From assembly GCA_938015435.1 (NCBI GenBank), contig CALLPN010000013.1, positions 186,001 to 250,000 on the forward strand: 64,000 bases of DNA, written 5' to 3'. The notes under the pieces are model-generated. The model was not told the origin of the DNA. It saw nothing but the letters and a program-made list of their open reading frames with translations, and made no database searches. This document shows positions 55,948-64,000 of this stretch, piece after piece; positions within the stretch are counted from its first letter, which is position 1; every line of letters starts with the position of its first letter. A program made the translations under genes and the position numbers. Source of the DNA: an uncultured Saprospiraceae bacterium. Its GTDB lineage: Bacteria; Bacteroidota; Bacteroidia; Chitinophagales; Saprospiraceae.

Positions 55948-56538
55948 TTATTCCAGTAGTTTGAAATCATCTTTACTATAAACATTGTTTCCTCGTATTC
56001 CTTTTTTTGCCTTCCAGAGTTTAATGCCAACTTCTCTTTTTGAACAAGGATTGTCTTTACTGAAATCTCTAATGTATTGGTTATATTCAAATTGGGGTGC
56101 GATCTCCTTACCCTTGAGGTCATTCTTTGAATTGGATTTTATGTTTTTCCATTCTTCGGCTGCTTCAGCAAGTGTTTTTCCAGAATTTGATTTCATCCAA
56201 TTCATAAACGGCACATTAAATTTAAAACGAGGATCTACGCATTCCTTAAAGAACGCCCTTACATTTTCGGTGTTTTTATAGTTGTCTGTTATTTTGGTAT
56301 CCATAGAAAGTTTCTCGTTTTTCCAATCAAAGGAGGATGTTGATTTTATGGATACTAGGTCTGTACTAATTTGGCCAGTTAAGATAAAAGTTTCTATTCG
56401 CGATGAAATCTCTATCTTATTACCGGTAGATTTTAGATTTTCATCCTTACAAAATTTCATCAATTCTTCTTTTAGCCAATAGAAATCTTTGAAGTCTTGT
56501 ATTGAAATGTCTCTAGTAAGATTTGGTCTTTTATTCAT
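55948..56538 (-). CDS. SAP-domain / DUF6434 protein
   Basis: A 196-residue cytoplasmic protein counted from MNKRPNLTRDISIQDF; the frame extends upstream without conserved sequence. Residues about 15-55 (DFYWLKEELMKFCKDENLKSTGNKIEISSRI) form a SAP helix-turn-helix used for nucleic-acid binding. Residues about 75-190 match the DUF6434 segment: DTKITDNYKNTENVRAFF, FKFNVPFMNWMKSNSGKTL, and EIAPQFEYNQYIRDF followed by KAKKGIRGNNVY. Such proteins are widespread, single-gene and of unknown role. No neighbour suggests a function. Confidence 0.85.
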   Translation of the reverse strand: MNKRPNLTRDISIQDFKDFYWLKEELMKFCKDENLKSTGNKIEISSRIETFILTGQISTDLVSIKSTSSFDWKNEKLSMDTKITDNYKNTENVRAFFKECVDPRFKFNVPFMNWMKSNSGKTLAEAAEEWKNIKSNSKNDLKGKEIAPQFEYNQYIRDFSKDNPCSKREVGIKLWKAKKGIRGNNVYSKDDFKLLE

Positions 56539-56957
56539 CTCAATCACATTTGTTATTTCTGTACTATACATTTTTTGAATACCTGACTGGTCTTGTTTAA
56601 TAAGTCTCACATCATTAGATTCTGTCGATTTATTCTTTCTCGTTGATGCCTTGAGATTGAAATTGAATTATTTAGTAGTTGTTAAGGTAATAGTTTTCAA
56701 CTCTTTAGGCAAGTTTTTACTTCGCAAGCGAATATTACTACTGGTTTAGGATTCTGGATCAAGTATTTTTTTTAGATATTTATTAAGCAATTGGAAGTTG
56801 GATGTTTGGCAACTCGAATCTGAAAATTATTTCACTAATTGTACAATCAAAATTGATCCAATTTTTATAAATGAGTTTCAATGTAGTATCTTTGTGTTGA
56901 GTTCATGGTTATTAGAGCATGAATTATTATTAAAGGAACATCTAAAACATAAACTAA
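56539..56957. other. 419-base noncoding gap with a promoter for the NTF2-like gene
   Basis: Divergent region between the SAP-domain and NTF2-like genes. A 5-bp inverted repeat TTCGC-AA-GCGAA is present near 56729. TATCTTTG at 56887-56894 is an exact -7 box for the plus strand. Confidence 0.5.
56887..56894 (+). promoter_or_regulatory. -7 promoter element for the NTF2-like gene
   Basis: TATCTTTG, an exact TAnnTTTG, with the weak -33 match TTTT about 20 bases upstream. It is 63 bases before the ATG. Confidence 0.5.
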
Positions 56958-57317
56958 ATGACAACACAGGAAATAGCAAATAGATTAGTTGATCTTTGTC
57001 GTAAAGGTGAATATGAGACAGTTTATAAAGAAATGTATTCAAAAGATTGTGTAAGTATTGAGCCTAAAGGTGCTCAGATGGAAATCTGTGAAGGCTTAGA
57101 AGCAATGGCTGTAAAAGGTAAAGCATGGAATGAGTCTATGGAGGAGTTCCACGGTTCTTCTATCGGAGAGCCAAGTGTCGCAGGTAACCATTTCTCGATG
57201 ACGATGATGATGGATGCTACCTTTAAAGATAGAGGAAGAGTAAAAATGGATGAACTTTGCGTCTATGAAGTCAAAGACGGTAAGATTGTAAAAGAGCAAT
57301 TCTTTTATACGATGTAA
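56958..57317 (+). CDS. SnoaL/NTF2-like protein
   Basis: A 119-residue single-domain protein of the NTF2-like cone fold. The N-terminal helix carries ANRLVDLCRKGEYETVYKEMYSKDCVSIEP, followed by the strand pattern MTMMMDATFKDRGRVKMDELCVYEVKDGKIVKEQFFY, the usual ending of SnoaL-like polyketide-cyclase/isomerase relatives. No catalytic residues can be assigned. It stands alone with its own promoter and a good terminator. Proteins of this size and type in Bacteroidota are usually uncharacterised small-ligand binding proteins. Confidence 0.85.
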   Translation: MTTQEIANRLVDLCRKGEYETVYKEMYSKDCVSIEPKGAQMEICEGLEAMAVKGKAWNESMEEFHGSSIGEPSVAGNHFSMTMMMDATFKDRGRVKMDELCVYEVKDGKIVKEQFFYTM

Positions 57318-57350
57318 TTTTTAACTTTTTTACACCGTATTTTTGTAAGG

Positions 57351-57387
57351 ATGTGCCATGTACTTGATTTTAGTATATGGCACATCA
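57351..57387 (+). terminator. Intrinsic terminator of the NTF2-like gene
   Basis: GATGTGCCAT (57351-57360) pairs perfectly with ATGGCACATC (57378-57387), extended inside by GTAC/GTAT; followed by ATTTTTGC. Confidence 0.8.
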
Positions 57388-57423
57388 TTTTTGCATAACG
57401 ATATTACAATTCCCTGTAGTTAG

Positions 57424-57651
57424 TTAGGATCTTACTTTTCTAATTTTGATGTCAGTGTAAAGATATCCAATGGCAACTACTAAGATGATAACCTCACCTA
57501 TAGTAGGAAATTCTCGTCTAGAAATAATACTTGCTAGCATTGCTACAATAAACAATGAAGCAAGAGCGTATGAAAAAAATCTGATCCATTTATTATCCAA
57601 GAAACTTTTGGGTTCATTTTTGGGATCTGTGTTATTATTTTGTATTTGCAT
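57424..57651 (-). CDS. Small two-helix membrane protein
   Basis: A 75-residue protein. The N-terminal 20 residues are polar and asparagine-rich. Two membrane helices follow at about 25-43 (FFSYALASLFIVAMLASII) and 51-66 (IGEVIILVVAIGYLYT), and the C-terminus is basic (KIRKVRS), so both ends are probably cytoplasmic. No family was recognised. It is convergent with the NTF2-like gene and lies 99 bases before the M50-TPR gene stop on the same strand. Confidence 0.6.
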   Translation of the reverse strand: MQIQNNNTDPKNEPKSFLDNKWIRFFSYALASLFIVAMLASIISRREFPTIGEVIILVVAIGYLYTDIKIRKVRS

Positions 57652-57750
57652 AACTTAGATTTATAAGTGTGATGTTTCTCTCTAATTTATCATCAAACGC
57701 TTAACTGTAGTATAGATTCAGGTATTGTTGACTTCTATATGTAATTTGAA

Positions 57751-58932
57751 TTAGCGTTGTACCTTAGTCTTGAGGTTTTCAATCAATATGTCAATTTTTG
57801 GGTAAGTGCAATTCATTTCTTTTGCCAGCACAAAATATTTGATCGCTTCCTTGTGCTTAAATCGTTTTTCGTTTATAATTCCTAAATGAAAGTATATCAT
57901 TGGTTCATTAGCGTTAATTTCTATCGCAAATCTAAGGGCAGATTCAGCAAGCGAATATTTTTTGAGTTTGACATATGCTTTACTTCTTAGTAAAACCGCT
58001 TGTAAATTGTTGTTCTCTATGTTAAGTGACGTTATCAAAGTTTTGATGGCTTCTTCATAAAGGCCTAATTCAATTTGAGCATTTCCGATTGCATTCAATA
58101 ATTCTATATTCTTGTAGTTTTTAAACCAAAATTTCTTGAAGAATTTCAATGCATTGATATAGTCTCCATTCGAGCTGTAAAGTTTCCCAATTTCAAAACT
58201 ATCATAGTCTTCCAATTGGAAGTTGTTGCTTAGGGTTTCGTAGTATTTAAGAGCTCTCTTTTTATTATTCAATATTATTAATGACTTTATTATGAAGTCA
58301 TATACATACCTTTTGTTTTGTTGAGTAAGTAACATTTTTTCTCCCAATTCGATCACTTTCCTATATTTTTGAGCGACAAATAATTTTTCTAGCTCAAAGT
58401 ATTGCTTAGGTGAGGTTTTCCTTTTATAAATTTGATAAAGTGCATATCCATCGCAATAAGTTTTTTTGCCATTATGTATTTCTATTGGTTTACTACTTGG
58501 GATCATGTTTGTAAAGAAATCAAATGCGGCGGCTGCAATAAAGATTATACTGACAAGCTGTAATGTTGAGTTTGATTCTATGTGTTTTAACGTTAGGAGT
58601 AGTGGAATTGAAATTAGAAGACTTGCAATAGGACCTCCTAATAGAATTATTGTTTCTTTCCATAGATTTGCTGCAATTTGTTCGTGTCTACACATTCCCA
58701 GTTGCCAAGTTATTATATTCCAGTTGAGATAAATTTTTAGTCTGCCAAATTCTAATTGAATAGTTTTTTCAGAGTCGCCATAAGATCCAATATAGACTTC
58801 CACCTTTTTATTAGTAAACATTAAAGCGGGGATAGCATGTCCTAGTTCATGAAATAAGGTAGTCGACAATTTGATGATGATTACGACAGTTAACCCCAAT
58901 GTTGCTAATAGTATGCCGTATATATACTCCAT
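57751..58932 (-). CDS. M50-type membrane metalloprotease fused to TPR repeats
   Basis: A 393-residue protein. The N-terminal half is a compact M50 site-2-protease-like domain: membrane helix 1 with zinc motif HELGH (H28, E29, H32), a small beta insert, further helices near 95-150 including NMIPSS, and a DGYAL segment equivalent to the third zinc-ligand loop. The C-terminal half (about 180-390) contains TPR-type repeats (YINALKFFKKFW, LYEEAIKTLITSLN, YSLAESALRFAIEIN, HKEAIKYFVLA). Fusion of an intramembrane protease to TPRs suggests recruitment of a specific protein partner. The second zinc-site motif is degenerate compared with the classical NxxPxxxxDG, so activity is uncertain. Confidence 0.82.
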   Translation of the reverse strand: MEYIYGILLATLGLTVVIIIKLSTTLFHELGHAIPALMFTNKKVEVYIGSYGDSEKTIQLEFGRLKIYLNWNIITWQLGMCRHEQIAANLWKETIILLGGPIASLLISIPLLLTLKHIESNSTLQLVSIIFIAAAAFDFFTNMIPSSKPIEIHNGKKTYCDGYALYQIYKRKTSPKQYFELEKLFVAQKYRKVIELGEKMLLTQQNKRYVYDFIIKSLIILNNKKRALKYYETLSNNFQLEDYDSFEIGKLYSSNGDYINALKFFKKFWFKNYKNIELLNAIGNAQIELGLYEEAIKTLITSLNIENNNLQAVLLRSKAYVKLKKYSLAESALRFAIEINANEPMIYFHLGIINEKRFKHKEAIKYFVLAKEMNCTYPKIDILIENLKTKVQR

Positions 58933-58994
58933 TAATTTTTTTGTAAACGCGATTACTTATTTAGTAGGTAGATCTAATCATTTATAAATAGTCT

Positions 58995-61900
58995 CTATTG
59001 GGTTACTACTATTCTTTCAACTATTTCTTGGCCTGATTTTAGATCCTTTATGACTAGTGCATATACTCCTGAAGGTAAAGAGTTTAACTTTATTTGACTT
59101 GTATTTTTGGACGTAGTTATAACTTGGCCTTTCGTATCTAATAAGGTTACTTGATATTCTATAGAGCGAGATAGATCGATGTTAATTATTTCTGAAGTAG
59201 GGTTGGGGAATATTGTTATTGTCGATTTTGATAATTCCTTGGTAGATGTTACTAAGTCTAAGCCATCACAATCTTCATCAATGTCGTTATTCGCAATTTC
59301 TTCTGATTCAGGATTTATATCAGGATTATCATCATCACAATCTTCCAAAGAGGAAAACCCATCTTGATCCAAATCATCGTCTAAAGTTTCTAAATTGCAA
59401 TCATCATCTACGCCGTTATACGGTTCTTCTATTTGACTAGGGTTTACATTTGCATTGTTATCATCACAGTCATTTGTCAAAGTGAAACCATCTTCGTCTA
59501 GGTCGTCATCTAAGGTGTCAGAGTCACAATCGTCATCTATCCCATTGTATGGTTGTTCTGATTGATTCGGATTTATGTTAGGGTTAGTATCATCACAATC
59601 ATCGCCAGCAATAAATCCATCTTGATCCAAGTCGTCATCTAAAGTTAGGGCGTTGCAATCATCATCTATTCCATTATACGCAATTTCTAATTGGTCAGGA
59701 TTTATAGCAGATGAATTATCGTCACAATCTATAAATGAATAGAATCCATCTTCGTCATTATCAACGATGCTGCCACTGCATCCATTACAACTTGTGATAA
59801 TCTTGTTTTCTGGAATGTTAGTGTTCGACAGGATGAATGGAATTTCTTCTTGATCTATACAAATGAATTGAGATACGGCAGGATTAGTACCACCAATATA
59901 TATAGTGTCTAATATAGTTTCGTTTTTAAGGAACACTGTTTCTAAACTGTTAAGCGATGCATCCAGAAATTTCAATGACGGTAGTCCACAAAAGTCAACA
60001 GACCTTAAATTCGTATTTTGAGCTACAGATACTGTTTTTAACTTGGGCAGGTCACTGAAGATTAAATCTGTAACTGCAGTCCAAGAAATAGTAACTCGTT
60101 CTAGATTAGGTAGAGAGTCCATAGTAACGGATTCGGTTCCGTTAGAAAATAGCTCTATATATTGTAAGTTCTCATTGTTTTGGAATTCTATATTTTTCAC
60201 ACTAGACCATGTGGAATTGAAAAGTGTTAGGCTATCTAAATTGCTTAGTACTAGTTGTTCGCAACTTTCTAATAAGGGGAAGACGAAATATTTTAATGAT
60301 ACATTATCTATATCCAGGTTTTTGTATAGATTATTGCTCGTGTTTATTTCCGTAATTAAAGGTAAATTTTTTAAATAAACGTCAGCATTAATATTATTGT
60401 TTAGTTGCAGCGTGTTTAGATTGGACAAGTCAAATATTTCAATATTGCAATCTGTACTCTCACTTAATCTTAAATTTAGTAAACTATCTAAATGTGATAA
60501 CTTAATTTTTCCAAGGTTGTTTCCGTTGATGTTAACATCAAACAAGAAAGGGTAACCTGTGAGATTGAACTCTTCTAAAAAATTGTTCGAACAATCTAGT
60601 TGTCTCAATTCTAAATTATTGCTTAAATCTATGTTTGTAAGTTCATTGTTGCTGCAATAGAACGTCTCTAGAACAGGAAGTTTGTCTATGTCTATATTCT
60701 GTAAATTATTGAAGTTACAATTGAAGTTTTTGACATTGAGAACTTCTTGAAATGTAATTGTATCCAAACTGTTCCTTCTTAAATCAAGATATGTTAATGA
60801 GTCGAGCTTACCTAAGCTTAAGTTTCTTAGTTTTTCATTAAAAGAAAATTCAATCCTAGTAACATTCATTATTTCTTTTAGTTCTATGTTTCGTAATGAA
60901 TCCATTGATGCTAATTTAATAGAATGTAATGAGGGGATAGAATCCAATATAATTGTTTCTAAATTATCATTGCTGCCTACGAGGCCACCTGAAATGTCAA
61001 AATCCAATAAGCCTTCTATTTGTTTAATGGATAATGTTTTTGTCCTATTGTTAAATCTTATGTTATTAGCTATGTCGCATTTTATATTTATGATCTCCAA
61101 ACTGTCAGCTGCAATGTCATTTATATCAGTATATATATTCAAGCTTGGTAAATTTTCCAATTTTACATGTTGAAGTTGATCAGACAATATCGACAAGTTC
61201 CATAGGTTAGGGAGGTTTTCAAAAGTCTTTCTTGTTAAGTTGGTACTGTCACAGTGTATTCTTGATATTTCATGATTGTCAGGAATTTCCAGTACTTGCA
61301 AGTTAGTTGAGTTGCAAAATAATTCTGATAGATTTGGATATTCATTGAGGTTTATATGAGTGATTGGGTTTCTGAAAAGTGTTAATCGCCAGATGTTAGA
61401 AGCATTGACTATTTCAATGTCTTCTAATAGGTTGTCGCTTAAGTTGACAAATTCTAGAAGTGGAGTATCTTTTATAGTTAAGTTTCGGAGTAAATTATTT
61501 GTACAATTTAATACGTCAAGCTCGGGTAGATCGTCTATAGTTAGGTGTTCTAGCTGACCACCCGAAATTTCAATTCTTGATAGTTTTGGTAATTCACTCA
61601 GATATATTGAATCTAATGTAGACCCGTTATATGTAACACTGGAAGTAAAGGATGGTAAGTTTTCTAATATTAGAGATTGAAGACTATTGACAATGGATCC
61701 GTAGCTAAAGAGTTTCTCAAGATTTCTTAGCTCTATATGCTGAACTGGATTGTTGGTCAATCTAAGGCTTTGAATATTGCTGTGATTATTTAGAATGAAC
61801 GTATCTATATTGTTATCAGTTAAATCAAGAGATTCAAGTAAGGGGAGTGTACTAATTTCTATAGATTTGATATTGTTGTCGTAAGCAATTATTCTTTTTA

Positions 61901-62369
61901 GGCTATGAAGTTGTGAAATGTTCAGACTGTCTAATTCATTATCAGCAACATGTAGTACTTCGAGTGAAGGCAGACCTTCTAGTGTAATATGATTTAACAT
62001 ACCAGAATACATTTCTAAATAATTCAGATTTGTTAAGTCTTTCAAATTGACATTTGTGACTTCAGTGCCAGAGCATCTAAGTCCTGATATATTGGTGAAG
62101 GCATTTATACCCGTTAGATCTGTTATTGGTGTACCGTAAGTTATGAAAATAGAGCTTTCATAATTTTCGGCTTCCTGTATTGATATTTCCTGATCACCGT
62201 TAGAGTTTATCAATTGGTTTTCTAATAGGATGTTTTTAAATTCAGAATCTGGAATACTGACGTTCTGGGACTTAACATTACTTATGTTAAACAATATAAG
62301 AAATAGAGTAATCCAAGTGATATTGTTTTTTGAGCTGCATTGTAAGCTGTTATTTTGAAGTTTTTTCAT
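58995..62369 (-). CDS. Giant secreted LRR protein with MopE metal-binding repeats and T9SS sorting domain
   Basis: A 1124-residue exported protein. The signal peptide (1-34) is followed by about 35 leucine-rich repeats of 21-24 residues over residues 60-860 (for example LEVLHVADNELDSLNISQLHSLKRI). Then come four MopE-type putative metal-binding repeats (about 880-1040: DEDGFYSFIDCDDNSSAINP, DQDGFIAGDDCDDTNPNINP and so on), rich in aspartate and cysteine. The last 80 residues are a type A sorting domain (TIFPNPTSEIINI...LPSGVYALVI). The repeats could bind a partner protein while the acidic modules bind calcium or copper. No enzyme motif is seen; a surface adhesin or receptor is likely. Confidence 0.87.
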   Translation of the reverse strand: MKKLQNNSLQCSSKNNITWITLFLILFNISNVKSQNVSIPDSEFKNILLENQLINSNGDQEISIQEAENYESSIFITYGTPITDLTGINAFTNISGLRCSGTEVTNVNLKDLTNLNYLEMYSGMLNHITLEGLPSLEVLHVADNELDSLNISQLHSLKRIIAYDNNIKSIEISTLPLLESLDLTDNNIDTFILNNHSNIQSLRLTNNPVQHIELRNLEKLFSYGSIVNSLQSLILENLPSFTSSVTYNGSTLDSIYLSELPKLSRIEISGGQLEHLTIDDLPELDVLNCTNNLLRNLTIKDTPLLEFVNLSDNLLEDIEIVNASNIWRLTLFRNPITHINLNEYPNLSELFCNSTNLQVLEIPDNHEISRIHCDSTNLTRKTFENLPNLWNLSILSDQLQHVKLENLPSLNIYTDINDIAADSLEIINIKCDIANNIRFNNRTKTLSIKQIEGLLDFDISGGLVGSNDNLETIILDSIPSLHSIKLASMDSLRNIELKEIMNVTRIEFSFNEKLRNLSLGKLDSLTYLDLRRNSLDTITFQEVLNVKNFNCNFNNLQNIDIDKLPVLETFYCSNNELTNIDLSNNLELRQLDCSNNFLEEFNLTGYPFLFDVNINGNNLGKIKLSHLDSLLNLRLSESTDCNIEIFDLSNLNTLQLNNNINADVYLKNLPLITEINTSNNLYKNLDIDNVSLKYFVFPLLESCEQLVLSNLDSLTLFNSTWSSVKNIEFQNNENLQYIELFSNGTESVTMDSLPNLERVTISWTAVTDLIFSDLPKLKTVSVAQNTNLRSVDFCGLPSLKFLDASLNSLETVFLKNETILDTIYIGGTNPAVSQFICIDQEEIPFILSNTNIPENKIITSCNGCSGSIVDNDEDGFYSFIDCDDNSSAINPDQLEIAYNGIDDDCNALTLDDDLDQDGFIAGDDCDDTNPNINPNQSEQPYNGIDDDCDSDTLDDDLDEDGFTLTNDCDDNNANVNPSQIEEPYNGVDDDCNLETLDDDLDQDGFSSLEDCDDDNPDINPESEEIANNDIDEDCDGLDLVTSTKELSKSTITIFPNPTSEIINIDLSRSIEYQVTLLDTKGQVITTSKNTSQIKLNSLPSGVYALVIKDLKSGQEIVERIVVTQ

Positions 62370-62706
62370 TCTAATTATGTTTATAGTGCAATAAATAAGT
62401 TGTCAATTTATATTTTTAATTTATTCTTGATATACTAAGAATAAATTTTTCTTCTTTTAAATATTTATTTTTGAGTTGTCTATCTGTCAGTCTGGACAGT
62501 AACTCAGATGTCATTACATAATATTACCGTTGTGCTAGATGAAATAGATGTGAAGGTTCCGTTTCTATCTTTGGATACTACTCTAAATTTCAGGTTTCCG
62601 ATTTTATGGACTGCCTTTGCAAGAATAATGTTTATGATAGTGGTAGGCCTACTTTGTTTGTTGTCGATGGTGGAAATATGCATTCTATAAAATGTTGTCT
62701 TTGCTT
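62370..62706. other. 337-base noncoding gap, no convincing gene
   Basis: Promoter region of the LRR gene and the end of the Nudix gene. An open frame on the minus strand (62504-62710) encodes a 68-residue sequence with an FRVVSKDRNG phrase but lacks a credible start context; a degenerate gene fragment is possible. Confidence 0.4.
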
Positions 62707-63837
62707 TCAATCTAAATTTAGGATGTTTGATTTGTTTTTCTGTCTTTTTTGTATGTACTCTTTAGCGTAAATTAAGTTAGCTGTAAATTCAGGAGAAATG
62801 AAGTTGTCGTAACTATTTATATTACTTAGCCAGTCATTTTTAAATTCTTCAGTACCTTTAGAATTCTTGAATATTCTACTGAATTCTTTTTCAGATATCT
62901 GGTCAATCATAATTAGATAAAAATATTGTGGTTTCCCCCCTCTTATTAGTTCCCTTGTGAAAGCCAATGGAATAATTGAATATTGCGGATTGTTCTCAAT
63001 AATATGGCTTTCTAATCCAGTCTCTTCTTGTAATTCTCGTAGAAGTTCTTTAGTGATATATTCTGTCAATTCAAACTGTTCATCTATACTTTCCGGCGGT
63101 TCCACAACTCCACTAACAGAACCAAGCATGTTATTGAAAATTCCTAAATCTCCTTTTCTTGGTTTCATATAATAGTAAAAACTACCATTCTTATGGTATG
63201 TTAAAACTGTGGATACACCTAGAGGGTTAGTAAGGCATGAGTCGTTGAATGGTTTTAATTCATTTTTACTATCCAAATCTTCAATCCTCAATGAACTGAA
63301 GTTGTCATGTTTTAATGGAAAATCAAGCGTTAAATTTGTTCTCACAACTTCAAAATAATTAGCTTTTTCTAGATTAATTTTAAATTGATTTGTGTTCTCT
63401 TTAACCAATTTGTTAACTCTAAGTACATTGCCGTTTGTTGTTTTGGGTCTTTGCGTAATGAATTCTGTAAATGCCTTATCAGTTACACTCAATAATTCGT
63501 CGTTTAAAACGTATTCGGCTATAGGTGCATTCAGATGTATTTTAACTTCTGGAGTGAGGTTGAAATTTACCAATTCTTGGTATGGAATTTCTATTTCCTT
63601 TACAACTCCATTTCTTTGAATAGTTATTTTTTTTCTGTTGGATTCATAATATTTATATGAGCGGTTATAATCAATGAATTCTGATTTAGGTAGATTGCTA
63701 AAGCTTTGATTAAATATCAATTCATTAATAAATTCACTTTTATAAAAGAATTTACTTGATGCATAAAGAATTCTATCCTTAAAATTTTTCCAGTTGTTTT
63801 TAATGTCATCTAAAACTTTTCTAATATCGTTGTACAT
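62707..63837 (-). CDS. Nudix hydrolase with a long N-terminal domain
   Basis: A 376-residue cytoplasmic protein. Residues 1-150 form a mixed domain without recognised family. Residues about 200-350 are a Nudix fold. The Nudix helix ends with the intact core RELQEETGL (267-275, fitting REUxEExGU), and GVVEPPES at 243-250 supplies the upstream glycine and glutamate, separated from the helix by a slightly long insert. The glutamates should bind catalytic magnesium for hydrolysis of a nucleoside-diphosphate-type substrate. The substrate is unknown. It is the last gene of the window on this strand; 63838-64000 shows no gene. Confidence 0.82.
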   Translation of the reverse strand: MYNDIRKVLDDIKNNWKNFKDRILYASSKFFYKSEFINELIFNQSFSNLPKSEFIDYNRSYKYYESNRKKITIQRNGVVKEIEIPYQELVNFNLTPEVKIHLNAPIAEYVLNDELLSVTDKAFTEFITQRPKTTNGNVLRVNKLVKENTNQFKINLEKANYFEVVRTNLTLDFPLKHDNFSSLRIEDLDSKNELKPFNDSCLTNPLGVSTVLTYHKNGSFYYYMKPRKGDLGIFNNMLGSVSGVVEPPESIDEQFELTEYITKELLRELQEETGLESHIIENNPQYSIIPLAFTRELIRGGKPQYFYLIMIDQISEKEFSRIFKNSKGTEEFKNDWLSNINSYDNFISPEFTANLIYAKEYIQKRQKNKSNILNLD

Positions 63838-64000
63838 CTTACTCTTTTTTAAAGTATTGTAAGGAGTATAGTTTACAATTCTATGACACCTTGTTTACGA
63901 TTTTATACTTTGGATACAATACGTTTTCATTCTTCTATTTTGACTTCTATCTATCCATCCTAAAAGTACGTCACGTTAGTATACATTCCAAATACTATAG

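Noticed and set aside
55923..56123. 66-codon minus-strand frame
   Set aside because: It overlaps the real SAP/DUF6434 gene in another frame.
62504..62710. 68-codon minus-strand frame before the LRR gene
   Set aside because: No signal peptide, motif or promoter; could be a decayed fragment but there is nothing to identify it.

Overview
The window reads as chromosomal DNA of a member of the Bacteroidota, most likely the Saprospiria/Chitinophagia side of the phylum. This rests on five large secreted proteins that end in Type IX secretion (T9SS) C-terminal sorting domains, a PorE-like OmpA lipoprotein, Bacteroidota-type promoters (TTTG or TTG, about 19-21 bases, then TAnnTTTG), a short 287-residue primary sigma factor, and the ftsX / DUF3098 / uppP / truB gene order. 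The DNA is A+T rich. No insertion sequence, prophage or CRISPR array is visible. The species cannot be named from the sequence alone.

Layout. 0-6 kb (mostly minus strand): the 5' end of a secreted protein, signal peptidase I with a small membrane protein behind it, a block of tandem hairpin repeats, and a MoxR-type AAA ATPase paired with a VWA protein. 5.6-9.2 kb: tRNA-Ser(UGA) trailed by 157-bp tandem repeats that carry copies of its own 3' end, a lone Pycsar-effector-like membrane protein, an FAD-linked oxidase and tRNA-Pro(GGG). 9.5-12.6 kb: the metY-metX operon behind a leader of about 570 nt. This leader contains two terminator-like hairpins, a SAM-I riboswitch and a short reading frame with six consecutive cysteine codons that form one arm of a hairpin. 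12.6-28.5 kb: housekeeping genes (methyltransferase, crotonase, PorE-like, leuS, an SbnA-like PLP enzyme, duplicated lipoproteins, pgk, gap, a YheT esterase and a GDPD). 29-33 kb: ftsX-DUF3098-uppP-truB. 32.7-42.4 kb: a CotH surface protein, then an ECF sigma/anti-sigma pair divergent from a T9SS cargo protein and a TPR-CHAT protease. 42.5-48.7 kb: rpsO, a duplicated 90-bp element, pnp behind a large base-paired leader, an SprB-repeat protein and the primary sigma factor. 49-51.6 kb: purC and small enzymes. 51.8-64 kb: a very large secreted protein with a phosphohistidine plus ATP-grasp core resembling glucan water dikinase, a SAP/DUF6434 protein, an NTF2-like protein, an M50-TPR membrane protein, a giant LRR-MopE protein and a Nudix protein.

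How the parts fit. metX and metY make homocysteine from homoserine and sulfide. The leader appears able to read both the end product (SAM) and the cysteine supply, which is the most novel-looking regulatory arrangement here. The PorE-like lipoprotein and the sorting-domain proteins belong to the T9SS economy of the outer membrane. The sigma/anti-sigma/CHAT locus looks like an envelope-to-nucleoid signalling module. Functions are inferred from motifs read by eye; no database search was run.
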